The translations under genes and the position numbers were made by a program. A DNA stretch of 57,053 nt from Siccirubricoccus deserti (GTDB lineage: Bacteria > Pseudomonadota > Alphaproteobacteria > Acetobacterales > Acetobacteraceae). Positions within the stretch are counted from its first letter, which is position 1; each line of letters begins with the position of its first letter. Positions 10,121-18,968 of the stretch are shown in pieces. The DNA lies in the NCBI RefSeq assembly GCF_014283215.1, contig NZ_JACOMF010000032.1:1-57053 (forward strand). Reading direction: 5' to 3'. A model generated the notes under the pieces. The model was not told the DNA's origin and made no database searches. It saw nothing but the letters and a program-made list of their open reading frames with translations.

Positions 10121-11455
10121 ATGACCCCTGCTGCCCGCCTCGCTGCTGCCATCGACCTGCTGGCGGCGCTGGAGGCCGAGTCCCGTCGCCCTGCCGACGC
10201 CATCGCCAATGATTTCTTCCGCAGCCGTCGCTACATCGGCGGTGGCGACCGTCGCGCCATTTCGGAACGCGCCTGGGGCGTGGTCCGGCAGCGCCTCCGG
10301 CTCGACTGGTGGCTCGGCCGCGTCGGTGCCCGGCCGACGCCCCGCCTGCTTGTTGCCGCGCAACTGCTGCTGGGGGAGGGGCTGAAGGTGGCCGAGGTGC
10401 TGGCCACCTTCCCCGGCGGGCAGTACGCTGCCCCGCCGCTGAACCCTCCGGAGGAGAAGCTGCTGCGGGCGCTCGACGCCCGCCGCCCCGGCAGCCCCGG
10501 CCTGGTGCATCCCGGCATGCCGGAGAACATCCGGCTCGACCTGCCCGAATGGGTGATGCCCGGCTTCCGTGCCCGCTTCGGCGACCGGCTGGCGGAGGAA
10601 GCCACGGCGATGGAGGTCGAGGCGCCGCTCGACCTCCGCGCCAATCTGCTGAAGGCTACGCGGGAAGCCGCCGCCGCCGCCCTCGCCGCCGAGGGCATCG
10701 AGACCGAGCCGACCCGCTACTCCCCTTGGGGCCTGCGGCTGCCGTCGCGCCGCCCGGTGACCCAGACCCGCGCCTTCACCGCAGGCATGGTCGAGGTGCA
10801 GGACGAGGGCAGCCAGCTCATCGCCCTGCTGGCGGATGCACGACCCGGAATGCGGGTCCTGGATTATTGCGCCGGCGCCGCGGGCAAGACCCTGGCGTTG
10901 GCCGCCAGCATGGCGAACCGCGGCCGGATTACCGCCTGCGATGTCTCCGTGCCGCGGCTTGAAGGGGCGGTGCGGCGGCTGCGCCGGGCCGGCGTCGACA
11001 ATGCGGAACGGCATCTGCTGGTGGCCGGGGACCGCTGGGCCAAGCGCCGCGCCGGGCAATTCGACCGGGTGCTGGTGGATGCGCCCTGTACCGGTACCGG
11101 CACCTGGCGGCGCAATCCGGATGCGCGGCTGCGGACCGGCCCTGCCGACCTGACGGAATTATGCGTGAAGCAGGGCGAAATTCTGTCAACCGCGGCCGAA
11201 CTTGTGCGTCCTGGTGGGCGACTGATCTACGCTACCTGCTCGCTGCTGCCGGAGGAGGATGAGGCACAGGTGAACGGCTTCCTGGAACGCCACCCCGACT
11301 ATGCTCTGCTGCCCCTGGCTGCGGCCTGGGACGAGGCGCGCGGGCGTTTTCCGGAACTGGGGCCGGTGCCGGTCGTTGGCGACCTGCTGGTCACGACCCC
11401 TGTACAGCATGGCACTGATGGCTTCTTCGCCGCCGTTCTGCAACGGAGGTCCTGA
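10121..11455 (+). CDS. RsmB/NOP-family rRNA cytosine-5 methyltransferase
   Basis: A 444-residue SAM-dependent RNA m5C methyltransferase. The C-terminal Rossmann domain has VLDYCAGAAGKTLALAA, the motif IV Cys in DAPCTGTGTWRRNPD and the motif VI catalytic Cys in ATCSLLPEEDE, the two-cysteine chemistry of this family. The N-terminal part carries the variable substrate-recognition region. The target is probably 16S rRNA, but RsmB and other family members cannot be separated confidently without alignment. A GNAT gene follows 27 bases later and guaA after that, probably one transcript. Confidence 0.88.
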   Translation: MTPAARLAAAIDLLAALEAESRRPADAIANDFFRSRRYIGGGDRRAISERAWGVVRQRLRLDWWLGRVGARPTPRLLVAAQLLLGEGLKVAEVLATFPGGQYAAPPLNPPEEKLLRALDARRPGSPGLVHPGMPENIRLDLPEWVMPGFRARFGDRLAEEATAMEVEAPLDLRANLLKATREAAAAALAAEGIETEPTRYSPWGLRLPSRRPVTQTRAFTAGMVEVQDEGSQLIALLADARPGMRVLDYCAGAAGKTLALAASMANRGRITACDVSVPRLEGAVRRLRRAGVDNAERHLLVAGDRWAKRRAGQFDRVLVDAPCTGTGTWRRNPDARLRTGPADLTELCVKQGEILSTAAELVRPGGRLIYATCSLLPEEDEAQVNGFLERHPDYALLPLAAAWDEARGRFPELGPVPVVGDLLVTTPVQHGTDGFFAAVLQRRS

Positions 11456-11482
11456 CTCAGGGCCTGGGAGAAAGCGCGCCGC

Positions 11483-12061
11483 ATGATCTGCATCCGCCGT
11501 GCCCGGCCCGCCGACGCCCCCGCCATCGGGGCTGTCCATGTCGCCACCTGGCGCACGGCCTATGCGGGCGTGCTGCCGGATGACTACCTCGCCGGCCTGT
11601 CGCCGCTGCGCCATGCCGCCGGCTATGAGCAGGCGATCACCGACCGCCACAACGGCCATGCGGTCTTCGTCGCCGTCGTCAGCGGCGCCGACGCACCGGA
11701 GGGGACGCCGGCCGGCGAGGCGACCGTCGTCGGCTTCGTCTCCGGCGGCCGGGCACGCCGGCCGGGCCTGGCCCAGGGCGAGATCGAGACGCTTTACCTG
11801 CTGGAAGACTACCGGGAACGCGGCGTCGGCCGGCGGCTGATGCGGGCTATTGCGGCGCATCTGGCCGCCGTGGGCTGCCGCTCCGCCATGCTCTGGGTGC
11901 TGCAGGACAACCCGACCCGATGGTTCTACCGCCGGCTCGGCGGCAGGCCCGCGGCGCAGGAAGCAATCCGCTTCGCAGGCCAGACCATGGGGCAGCTTGC
12001 CTTCGTCTGGGATCCGATCGAGACGCTGCTGGCGGCGACGGCGCCGGCGGCGGAGGGATAG
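11483..12061 (+). CDS. GNAT-family N-acetyltransferase
   Basis: A 192-residue single-domain GNAT. It opens with [21 protein letters not shown], contains the acetyl-CoA pyrophosphate-binding loop [11 protein letters not shown] near residue 115, and ends with the FYRRLGGRP motif typical of the RimI/PhnO-like group. The acceptor is unknown. GGGAGAAAG precedes the start. It lies between rsmB-like and guaA in the same orientation with short gaps. Confidence 0.85.
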   Translation: MICIRRARPADAPAIGAVHVATWRTAYAGVLPDDYLAGLSPLRHAAGYEQAITDRHNGHAVFVAVVSGADAPEGTPAGEATVVGFVSGGRARRPGLAQGEIETLYLLEDYRERGVGRRLMRAIAAHLAAVGCRSAMLWVLQDNPTRWFYRRLGGRPAAQEAIRFAGQTMGQLAFVWDPIETLLAATAPAAEG

Positions 12062-12156
12062 CCGTTCCGCTTCCGGGCGGCTCCGCCACCCGGCAATCCG
12101 CTTCGGGGCTGCCGCAACCCTTGCCTCGCGGCCGCCCCTATGGTGCAAGCTGCCCC

Positions 12157-13734
12157 ATGGCCGACCCCACCGCCCCCGCCGCCCAGCGGCACGACCGCAT
12201 CCTGATCCTCGACTTCGGCAGCCAGGTGACCCAGCTGATCGCCCGGCGACTGCGCGAGACCGGCGTCTATTGCGAGGTCTGGCCCTTCACCGCGAGCGGC
12301 GAGCCGATCCGCGAATTTGCCCCGAAGGGCATCATCCTCTCCGGCGGCCCCGCCAGCGTGACGGAGGGCGAATCGCCCCGCGCGCCCCAGGCGGTGTTCG
12401 ACAGCGGCCTGCCGGTGCTCGGCATCTGCTACGGCCAGCAGACCCTGGCGGCGCAGCTCGGCGGCACGGTGGAGAGTGGGCATCCCGCGGAATTCGGCCG
12501 TGCCTTCATTGATGTCACCGCCGAATGCGCCATCACCCAGGGCCTCTGGGCCAAGGGCGCGCGCGAGCAGGTGTGGATGAGCCATGGCGACCGCATCACC
12601 AGGCTGCCGCAGGGCTTCCGGGTGGTCGCCGCCAGCGAGGGCGCACCCTTTGCGCTGATTGCCGATGACACCCGGCACTATTACGGCACCATGTTCCATC
12701 CGGAGGTGGTGCACACCCCGCATGGCGGGGCACTGCTGAGGAATTTCACCCATCTGGTCTGCGGCTGCCGCGGCGACTGGACCATGGGCGCCTTCCGCGC
12801 CGAGGCCATCGCCCGCATCCGCGCCCAGGTCGGCAGCGGGCGGGTGATCTGCGGCCTCTCGGGTGGGGTCGATTCCAGCGTGGCGGCGGTGCTGTTGCAC
12901 GAGGCGATCGGCGACCAGCTCACCTGCATCTACGTCGACCACGGGCTGATGCGGGCGAATGAGAGCGAGCAGGTGGTCGGCACCTTCCGCGACCGCTTCA
13001 ACATCCGCTTGGTCCACCGCGACGCCAGCGAGCTGTTCCTGGCCCAGCTTGCCGGCGTCACCGACCCGGAGCTGAAGCGCAAGACCATCGGCCGGCTGTT
13101 CATCGAGGTGTTCGAGGAGGAGCAGCAAAAGATCGGCGGCGCTGATTTCCTGGCCCAGGGCACGCTCTACCCGGATGTGATCGAGAGCGTCAGCGCCACC
13201 GGCGGGCCGAGCGTGACCATCAAGTCGCACCATAATGTCGGCGGCCTGCCGGCGCATATGCGCATGCAACTGGTGGAGCCGCTGCGAGAGCTGTTCAAGG
13301 ATGAGGTCCGGGTGCTCGGCCGCGAGCTTGGCATGCCGGAGGAGATCGTCGGCCGGCATCCCTTCCCAGGGCCGGGCCTCGCCATCCGCATTCCTGGCGA
13401 GGTGACGCGGGAAAAGGCCGAACTGCTGCGCAAGGTGGACACCATCTATCTGGAGGAGATCCGCAGCGCCGGCCTCTACGACGCCATCTGGCAGGCCTTC
13501 GCGGTGCTGCTGCCGGTGCGCACCGTGGGGGTGATGGGCGATGGCCGCACCTATGACAGCGCCTGCGCGCTGCGCGCCGTCACCAGCACCGATGGCATGA
13601 CGGCGGATGTCTATCCCTTCGACATGGGCTTCCTGACCCGCGTCGCCAATCGCATCGTCAACGAGGTACGCGGCATCAACCGGGTGACCTACGACATCAC
13701 CTCGAAGCCGCCTGGCACCATTGAGTGGGAGTAG
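12157..13734 (+). CDS. guaA: GMP synthase (glutamine-hydrolysing)
   Basis: A 525-residue enzyme that aminates XMP to GMP. The class I glutamine amidotransferase domain has the nucleophile Cys91 in GICYGQQ and the His/Glu pair in MFHPEVVHT. The ATP pyrophosphatase domain begins with the P-loop SGGVDSS at about residue 235, and the C-terminal dimerisation domain ends PPGTIEWE, as in all GuaA. Start 12157 gives exactly the family's usual length; upstream codons in frame overlap the GNAT gene. Confidence 0.97.
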   Translation: MADPTAPAAQRHDRILILDFGSQVTQLIARRLRETGVYCEVWPFTASGEPIREFAPKGIILSGGPASVTEGESPRAPQAVFDSGLPVLGICYGQQTLAAQLGGTVESGHPAEFGRAFIDVTAECAITQGLWAKGAREQVWMSHGDRITRLPQGFRVVAASEGAPFALIADDTRHYYGTMFHPEVVHTPHGGALLRNFTHLVCGCRGDWTMGAFRAEAIARIRAQVGSGRVICGLSGGVDSSVAAVLLHEAIGDQLTCIYVDHGLMRANESEQVVGTFRDRFNIRLVHRDASELFLAQLAGVTDPELKRKTIGRLFIEVFEEEQQKIGGADFLAQGTLYPDVIESVSATGGPSVTIKSHHNVGGLPAHMRMQLVEPLRELFKDEVRVLGRELGMPEEIVGRHPFPGPGLAIRIPGEVTREKAELLRKVDTIYLEEIRSAGLYDAIWQAFAVLLPVRTVGVMGDGRTYDSACALRAVTSTDGMTADVYPFDMGFLTRVANRIVNEVRGINRVTYDITSKPPGTIEWE

Positions 13735-13838
13735 GGAAAGCAGGCAACCTGCATCCGTGCTCATGCACCGGCGCCACTTCGTGAAGCTGCTGCACATGCT
13801 CAATCCTGCGGCCTGGAGCCGCTAAGCTGAATTCACAT

Positions 13839-13948
13839 CAGCTCGTCAGGAACGGGACCCTCAAGGTCACAAGGGCGTTCCGCACGGGATGTGCGCAACG
13901 CACGCCGAGGTCGTCAACCAGGACCTGCTCGCGTTCATCCGGGCCTGA
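13839..13948 (+). pseudogene. Alpha/beta-hydrolase C-terminal fragment
   Basis: LVRNGTLKVT in one frame continues, after a one-base shift near 13876, as VPHGMCATHAEVVNQDLLAF and IRA-stop. This is the C-terminal catalytic-His segment (PHGM) of chloroperoxidase-like alpha/beta hydrolases. Only about 37 residues survive and no upstream portion was found. Confidence 0.65.
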
Positions 13949-14162
13949 CAACCACCACGCTGGTGGAAGCGCTTTCGCAGCCGATCCGCGGCAATGTCGC
14001 AAGGTTGAAGCAGCAGGGTAGATCCGCCGTGAAGGCCGTCGCCGCACCACCGACGGGCGACTACGGCGCCCGCTGCGGCCGGCTCGTGATCACGGCCGGT
14101 TCTTCACGAGGCTGTCCTATGATGGCCTCTGGGATCAAGGCAACGCCCGTGTCGGGCATGGA

Positions 14163-14182
14163 GCGGTCCGTTCCCGGACCGC
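14163..14182 (-). terminator. Hairpin downstream of GH16 gene
   Basis: Perfect 8-bp stem GCGGTCCG / CGGACCGC with a TTCC loop, 10 bases past the GH16 stop. No T-tract follows on the minus strand, so termination is only plausible. Confidence 0.5.
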
Positions 14183-14192
14183 CCCGCGCCGT

Positions 14193-14972
14193 TCAGACGG
14201 CCCAGATGTCGCCACCGCTGGCCAGCGTCGACCAAAACTCGGCCTGCCAGTCGTCATTGCCATCAGTGTAGTTGTGGGCATTCCACGCCGCTTCCCAGGC
14301 CGGCCACCACGACTGCTGACCATCAAGCGAGGTCTCGCCAGCCGGCACGAAGCTGTCCTGCGCGTCCGCCTGCGCGACCGCATTATCCGCGTTCCGGCTG
14401 CCACCACCGCTGGCACCGGATGCGGTGTAGGACACCTCGTACACCGTAATCGAGGTGTCGTGGCTGCGGTTCATCAGCCCGATCACCTCGTTAACGCCGC
14501 CATTCGCATAATCGGCGCCGATGCCTTCATTGACCGAGCCCATCCGCTCACCATCGACGTAGTAGGTGATGCTGCCGGGCTGCCAGTCGAGCGTGTAGGT
14601 GTGGACCTGGCTTTCGTCGATGCCGTCGAAGTTCACCACATTGTAGCGATCTCCGCCACCGGACTCGAAGTGCACGGCGCCGTAGGCGCGACCGTGGATC
14701 ACCTCGACGATGTCATATTCCGGCCCTGGCCACTTGTCATTGCCCGGCCACAGCAGTGCCGCGGAGCCTTCGGTGTCGCCGTGCAGTTCCGCGACGACCT
14801 CATAGGTGCCGTATCCATGTCCTGCCGAGGCACCGGACGGCTTCTCCATGATGCCGCCGGTCGCACCGCTGATCGTCACCTGGCCTCGCACGCTGGTGTC
14901 GATGTTGGCATTGCCCCAGACGTGGTTGAGCGCGCCAACCCCGTTGTCGAAACTCTCGACGAAATCCGCCAT
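14193..14972 (-). CDS. Family 16 glycoside hydrolase
   Basis: A 259-residue protein with a GH16 jelly-roll over residues 1-190. The catalytic E-x-D-x-x-E is PEYDIVEV near residue 85, and WPGNDKWPG before it is typical of laminarinase/ExsH-like beta-glucanases that cut beta-1,3 or succinoglycan-type polymers. There is no signal peptide: the start ADFVESFDN leads directly into the fold. A Ser/Gly-rich linker and a 50-residue acidic Trp-rich tail (SWWPAWEAAWNAH) follow, which could serve type I secretion or glycan binding. Start 14972 has GGGGGA seven bases upstream. It is an isolated gene with an AT-rich upstream region. Confidence 0.85.
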   Translation of the reverse strand: MADFVESFDNGVGALNHVWGNANIDTSVRGQVTISGATGGIMEKPSGASAGHGYGTYEVVAELHGDTEGSAALLWPGNDKWPGPEYDIVEVIHGRAYGAVHFESGGGDRYNVVNFDGIDESQVHTYTLDWQPGSITYYVDGERMGSVNEGIGADYANGGVNEVIGLMNRSHDTSITVYEVSYTASGASGGGSRNADNAVAQADAQDSFVPAGETSLDGQQSWWPAWEAAWNAHNYTDGNDDWQAEFWSTLASGGDIWAV

Positions 14973-15324
14973 TATGCATTCCCCCATCAGGAAGCATGTC
15001 GGGGTCAGCGTGCCCACAGGCCTTCAGGCCGAGTGCGAGCCGCAGCCGGAGATGATCTCTCTCCGCACTCCCCGACATCCTCTGTCCGAAGCGCGCGTAC
15101 CGCGTTCCGGGCCGGCAGGCGCTGCCGACGGGGCGTGGGTTACTCGATGAAAAATTCAGATACAAGCATTGAACATCATATACGTTACTGACTGTAAACT
15201 GTGAAACCCGCTTCACACTTGGGGAAACGACAGTTCGTTAAGATCTCGGAAACGAGTGCAGGCAGCGCTCGTGGCACACTGGCCGGCACACGGCAGCTCC
15301 ACTTTGTAACAGGGAGAGACGATC
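14973..15324. other. AT-richer intergenic region
   Basis: About 350 bases between the GH16 start and the chimeric pseudogene. Bases 15145-15230 are strikingly AT-rich for this genome (AAAAATTCAGATACAAGC and following) and probably hold promoters or foreign DNA. No gene is visible. Confidence 0.4.
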
Positions 15325-16681
15325 ATGGCGCCGATGCTAAGGGCCCCTTGGTGGCATAGTGGTGGCACTCGGCATGGCGAGGCCGCATCGACGCAGCCCG
15401 CGTCCGACACTCCCGCACGCAGCCAACTCATCTGCGACATCACGGTGAACGCGCGCGGCTTCGCGCTGCCGGATGCGCGCGGCGTGTTCCGCGGTTTGGA
15501 TGCCGATGCGTGCCGCGCCGCCGCGATTCTGGGTGACGCAAGCAAGGTGCGCTTCGTGCCGACCACCACGCAGGTGCGCTTCACTGCGCTGCAATCCGGC
15601 GAGGTCGACATGCTGGCGCGCAACACCACTTGGACACTGGGCCGGGAGAAACAGCTCGGCTTGGCCTTTGCCAGCATCATTTTCTAAGATGGCCAGGGCT
15701 TCGTGGTGAAGCGGGCCACCGGCGTCACCTCGGCGCGGCAGCTGGATGGCGCGACGATCAGCGTGCAGCCCGGCACCACCACCACCGAGCTGAACTTGGC
15801 GAGCTACTTCTGCATCATCGATGTGATGTCGGAAAGCCCGCTCGAGATGTGGGCCTGCGAGATGTGGAGCTGGCCGCCCTACTGCGCGACCATCCACGAT
15901 GGCTGGATGCACTGCCGCGGTGCGCATGACATGAAGTCCGGCGTCGCCGCTACGATCTTCGCCATGGATGCGCTGCGGACCGCCCGCCTCGCCCCTGCTG
16001 CCGACGTACACATCCAGACAGTGACGGAGGAGGAGAGCACCGGCAATGGTGCGCTCTCCACCGTGGTGCGCGGCGTACCGGTGCATGCCGCGGAGGCGTA
16101 ATCGGGCTCCAACGTTATCCTCTCCGCCTATCACCTGATCCAGGTGCTGCAGGCCCACACCGCGCGGCTGAACGAGGCGGCGCGGGCCGATCCTTGGTAC
16201 AAGGACATCGACAGCCCGCTGAAGTTCAACCCCAGCATCATCCGCGGCGACTGGGCCAGCTCTACCGCCGCCTAGTGCGAGGTGGATTGCCACATCGGCC
16301 TGCTGCTCGGCACCGAAGTCGCCGAGGCCCGCGCCGGTGTCGAGCGCTGCGTCGAGGCAGCGGCAACGCTGAATGATCTCCTCGCCAGCAACCCGCCACA
16401 GGTGGAGTGGCACGGCCTCCTCGCCGATGGCTATGTACTGGAGCCGGGCAGCGAGGCCGAGGCGGTGCTGGCTGCCGCCGATGCCGGCGCGCATCACCAC
16501 GCCGGTGAACGACACCCGGTTCTACGGCCTCAATTTCGGCAGCCCCGGGCTTTGCTATCGGCTGAAGGGGGAGGGGGCGCATGCCTTCGACGAGCGCACC
16601 AGGCTGGCCCATCAGAAGCGGACGACGCTGGGCATTGCCGCCTTCATCGTGAATTGGTGCGGCACCCGGCCGGCAGTCTGA
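15325..16681 (+). pseudogene. Chimeric pseudogene: amino-acid binding protein joined to M20 deacylase
   Basis: Bases 15325-15810 read as an AapJ-like periplasmic amino-acid-binding protein (FALPDARGVFRGLDADACRA, FTALQSGEVDMLARNTTW, ISVQPGTTTTELNLASYF). From about 15811 the same frame becomes an ArgE/DapE-type M20 deacylase (DGWMHCRGAHDMKSGVAA, IQTVTEEESTGNGALST, VEWHGLLADGYVLEPGSEAE). In-frame stops occur at 15685 (TAA), 16099 (TAA) and 16273 (TAG), and a frameshift near 16490 leads to VNDTRFYGLNFGSPGLCY and the end. GAGATGTGG is tandemly repeated with a 15-base period near 15850, and the lid region between GALST and RGVPVH appears deleted. It cannot make a functional product. Confidence 0.85.
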
Positions 16682-16744
16682 TTCCAAAGGACCAGTTTTG
16701 CGATCGGTCCGAGGCCGCTTTTGCGGCCCGCCTCCGGTATGGTG

Positions 16745-17013
16745 AAACCAAGCAAACGGAGGTTTGCGCCTGGCGTTTGAAAGGGACTTGAACGTGTCAC
16801 CAATCAGGGCCGCTGGCATGAATGCCACGTGTGGTGACCTGACGCACGGCGCCGGCAGGGGCGAGCGGCAAGGATGCGGGCTGGGTGGAGCCGGATGCAC
16901 CGGGCGCCACCCGACGCCGGTCCGGCCCCCTGCGGGCGCAGGACCAGGCGTGTCGCGGCTGATGTCCCTCCCTCCAAACTTGGCCGAGGCCTTCGGGCCT
17001 CGGCCATTCTTTT
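16745..17013 (+). ncRNA. Possible structured non-coding RNA ending in a strong terminator
   Basis: Between the pseudogene and the cupin gene no convincing frame exists, but base pairing is dense: GTCACC/GGTGAC encloses TGGCAT/ATGCCA, then GCAGGGG/CCCCTGC encloses GGGTGG/CCACCC with an inner CCGG/CCGG. The segment ends in a UUCG-capped terminator. It does not match landmarks of 6S RNA, SRP RNA, RNase P RNA or tmRNA that I know. It may be a small RNA, a 3' tail of the decayed operon, or just GC-rich self-complementarity. Confidence 0.35.
16982..17013 (+). terminator. Intrinsic terminator with UUCG loop
   Basis: Perfect 10-bp stem GGCCGAGGCC / GGCCTCGGCC closed by TTCG, followed on the plus strand by ATTCTTTT. 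It separates convergent transcription of the pseudogene region and the cupin gene; on the minus strand only a weak AAGTTTGG follows. Confidence 0.85.
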
Positions 17014-17041
17014 GGGTGGGCGCGTCAGCCCGGGCGCGGAG

Positions 17042-17551
17042 TCACATTCCGCCGGTCTTGTGGATCGGGTCGATCCACAAGACCGACTCCGGCTTCTCCA
17101 CCGGCTCGATGTCGAGGTTCACGACCACCGCTTCATTGTCCGAGCGCACCAGCACGCATTGCAGCGTCTCGTCGGAACTGGCGTTGATCTCCTGGTGCGG
17201 TACATAGGGCGGCACGAAGATGAAGTCGCCCGGCCCGGCCTCGGCGACGAATTCCAGCTTCTCACCCCAGCGCATCCGCGCGCGGCCGCTGACCACGTAG
17301 ATCACGCTCTCCAGCGCGCCATGATGGTGCGCGCCGGTCTTCGCGTCCGGATGGATATGCACCGTGCCGGCCCAGATCCTCTGCGCCCCGACGCGGGCGG
17401 CATTGATCGCGGCGGCGCGGTTCATCCCCGGCGTTTGTGCGGTGTTGACGTCAAGGCTGTTGCCGGGAATGACGCGGACGCCACTGTGCTTCCAGCCATC
17501 GGGCGGGGTGTGATTCCCCTCGAGGGGGTGGTGGTGACCGTCGTGCGGCAT
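17042..17551 (-). CDS. Cupin-domain protein
   Basis: A 169-residue single cupin. The first cupin motif is around GAHHHGALESVIYVVSGRARM (His cluster, Glu) and the second is GDFIFVPPYVPHQEIN, giving the 3-His/Glu metal site. Similar proteins include uncharacterised metal-binding cupins that may be dioxygenases or isomerases; the substrate is unknown. The N-terminus is His-rich (MPHDGHHHPLEGNH). AAGGA lies nine bases before the chosen ATG. A 13-bp perfect inverted repeat is embedded in the last codons (17054-17084). It lies downstream of cysK on the same strand, 111 bases away. Confidence 0.8.
   Translation of the reverse strand: MPHDGHHHPLEGNHTPPDGWKHSGVRVIPGNSLDVNTAQTPGMNRAAAINAARVGAQRIWAGTVHIHPDAKTGAHHHGALESVIYVVSGRARMRWGEKLEFVAEAGPGDFIFVPPYVPHQEINASSDETLQCVLVRSDNEAVVVNLDIEPVEKPESVLWIDPIHKTGGM
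17054..17084. repeat. 13-bp perfect inverted repeat inside the cupin 3' end
   Basis: GGTCTTGTGGATC, loop GGGTC, GATCCACAAGACC. It encodes the C-terminal LWIDPIHKTG of the cupin and lies just upstream (in minus-strand transcription) of the terminator at 16982-17013. Confidence 0.8.
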
Positions 17552-17662
17552 GGCAGGGTCCTTCGGCGTGGTCTCGTTCCCCGAGCATAGGCCGGTTGCC
17601 GCCAACACTCCACTGGAGTGGTTCGGAATGATCCACCGTCCGGCCGCGTACCATCCGCCGCC

Positions 17663-18676
17663 CTACATCCCGGCGAACAGCTCGGTCGAGAGATAGCGCT
17701 CGGCAAAGGAGGGCGCGATGCCGACCACCAGCCCGCCCTGCAGCCCAGGCTCCCGCGCCACCTCCAGCGCCGCATGCAGCATGGCGCCCGAGGAGATGCC
17801 GACCGGAAGCCCCTCAAGCTGGGCGCAACGGCGGGCCGCGGCGATGGCTTCCCGTTCGGTGACCCGCACCACCCGGTCGATCACATCAAGGTCGAGCACC
17901 GCCGGCCGGAAGCCGGCGCCAATACCCTGGATGCCGTGCGGCCCCGCCTCGTCGCCCGAAAGCACCGCGCTTTCGGCCGGTTCCACGCCGATGACCCGAA
18001 GGCCCGGGCGGCGCGGCTTCAACGCCCGGGCGACGCCGGTCAGGGTGCCGCCGGTGCCGATGCCGCCGATAACCACATCGACCAGCCCGGCGGTATCCCC
18101 CCAGATCTCCTCCGCCGTGGTCTGGGCGTGGATGTCGGGGTTGGCCGGGTTGTCGAACTGCCTCGGCATCCAGGCCCCGGGGGTGGCTGCGACGATCGCC
18201 TCCGCCCGGGCGATGGCGCCGGCCATGCCGCGGCGGGCGGGGGTGAGCTCCACCTCCGTGCCCATCAGCCGCATCATCTTGCGCCGTTCGATGCTGGCGC
18301 CGTCGGGCATGACGACGATCAGGCGGTAGCCCTTGGCCGCGGCGACGAAGGCCAGGGCGATGCCGGTGTTGCCCGAGGTCGGCTCCACCAGGGTGGAACG
18401 GCCCGGGGCGATCAGCCCGGCCCGCTCGGCGGCTTCCACCATGGCCAGACCGATGCGGTCCTTGACCGATCCGAGCGGGTTGAAGAACTCCAGCTTAAGC
18501 GCGAGGTCGGCGACCAGCCCATCGGCCGCCTTCAGGCGCGGCAGGCGCACCAGGGGGGTGGCACCGACCACCTCCAGCACGCTGCCGAAGATTCGGCCTC
18601 GGGCGGGCAGCGGCGGCGAGGCCGGGACGGAGGGCTCGGCGGTGCGGCGGCGGCGTGGGTTTTCACCATCTGGCAT
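17663..18676 (-). CDS. cysK: Cysteine synthase (O-acetylserine sulfhydrylase family)
   Basis: A 337-residue PLP enzyme joining O-acetylserine and sulfide into cysteine. The PLP lysine is in FNPLGSVKDRIG near residue 70, the substrate loop PTSGNTGIAL follows, then the phosphate-cradling GGIGTGGTLTG and the C-terminal ISSGAML and PSFAERYLST. The region usually reading ETMSxERR is DGASIERR here, so the donor could differ. The first 28 residues are a disordered extension (MPDGENPRRRRTAEPSVP) not seen in E. coli CysK. Start 18676 is an ATG; a TTG two codons upstream is possible. Confidence 0.85.
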   Translation of the reverse strand: MPDGENPRRRRTAEPSVPASPPLPARGRIFGSVLEVVGATPLVRLPRLKAADGLVADLALKLEFFNPLGSVKDRIGLAMVEAAERAGLIAPGRSTLVEPTSGNTGIALAFVAAAKGYRLIVVMPDGASIERRKMMRLMGTEVELTPARRGMAGAIARAEAIVAATPGAWMPRQFDNPANPDIHAQTTAEEIWGDTAGLVDVVIGGIGTGGTLTGVARALKPRRPGLRVIGVEPAESAVLSGDEAGPHGIQGIGAGFRPAVLDLDVIDRVVRVTEREAIAAARRCAQLEGLPVGISSGAMLHAALEVAREPGLQGGLVVGIAPSFAERYLSTELFAGM

Positions 18677-18968
18677 AGGCAATCCGCTAGCACGGTTTGT
18701 CCCCGGCGTTCAGGGGCGTTTTTCGCTTTTTCGACCGCCGGGCGGCTTCTGTTCCGGACCCGCACGGGAGCCGCTCCGCTTTCGGGGCTTTTCCGGCAAT
18801 CTGCGTCGCCCGGGTGAGCCGAACCGGGCGGAGTTCCCGATATGGCGGGCCGCGCTTGGGTCTGAATGCCCATCTGCCGCAGCCGGTTGGGTGGTGGGGC
18901 GGCTCCGGCTTCCGGGGCGTTCACGCCCGTCCCTGATCCGCCCTAGCCTGCCGGCCGGGAGGACACCA

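Noticed and set aside
15685-16275. In-frame TAA/TAG codons in the chimeric gene as recoding or readthrough
   Set aside because: They occur with a frameshift, a tandem duplication and a deletion, so decay explains them better.
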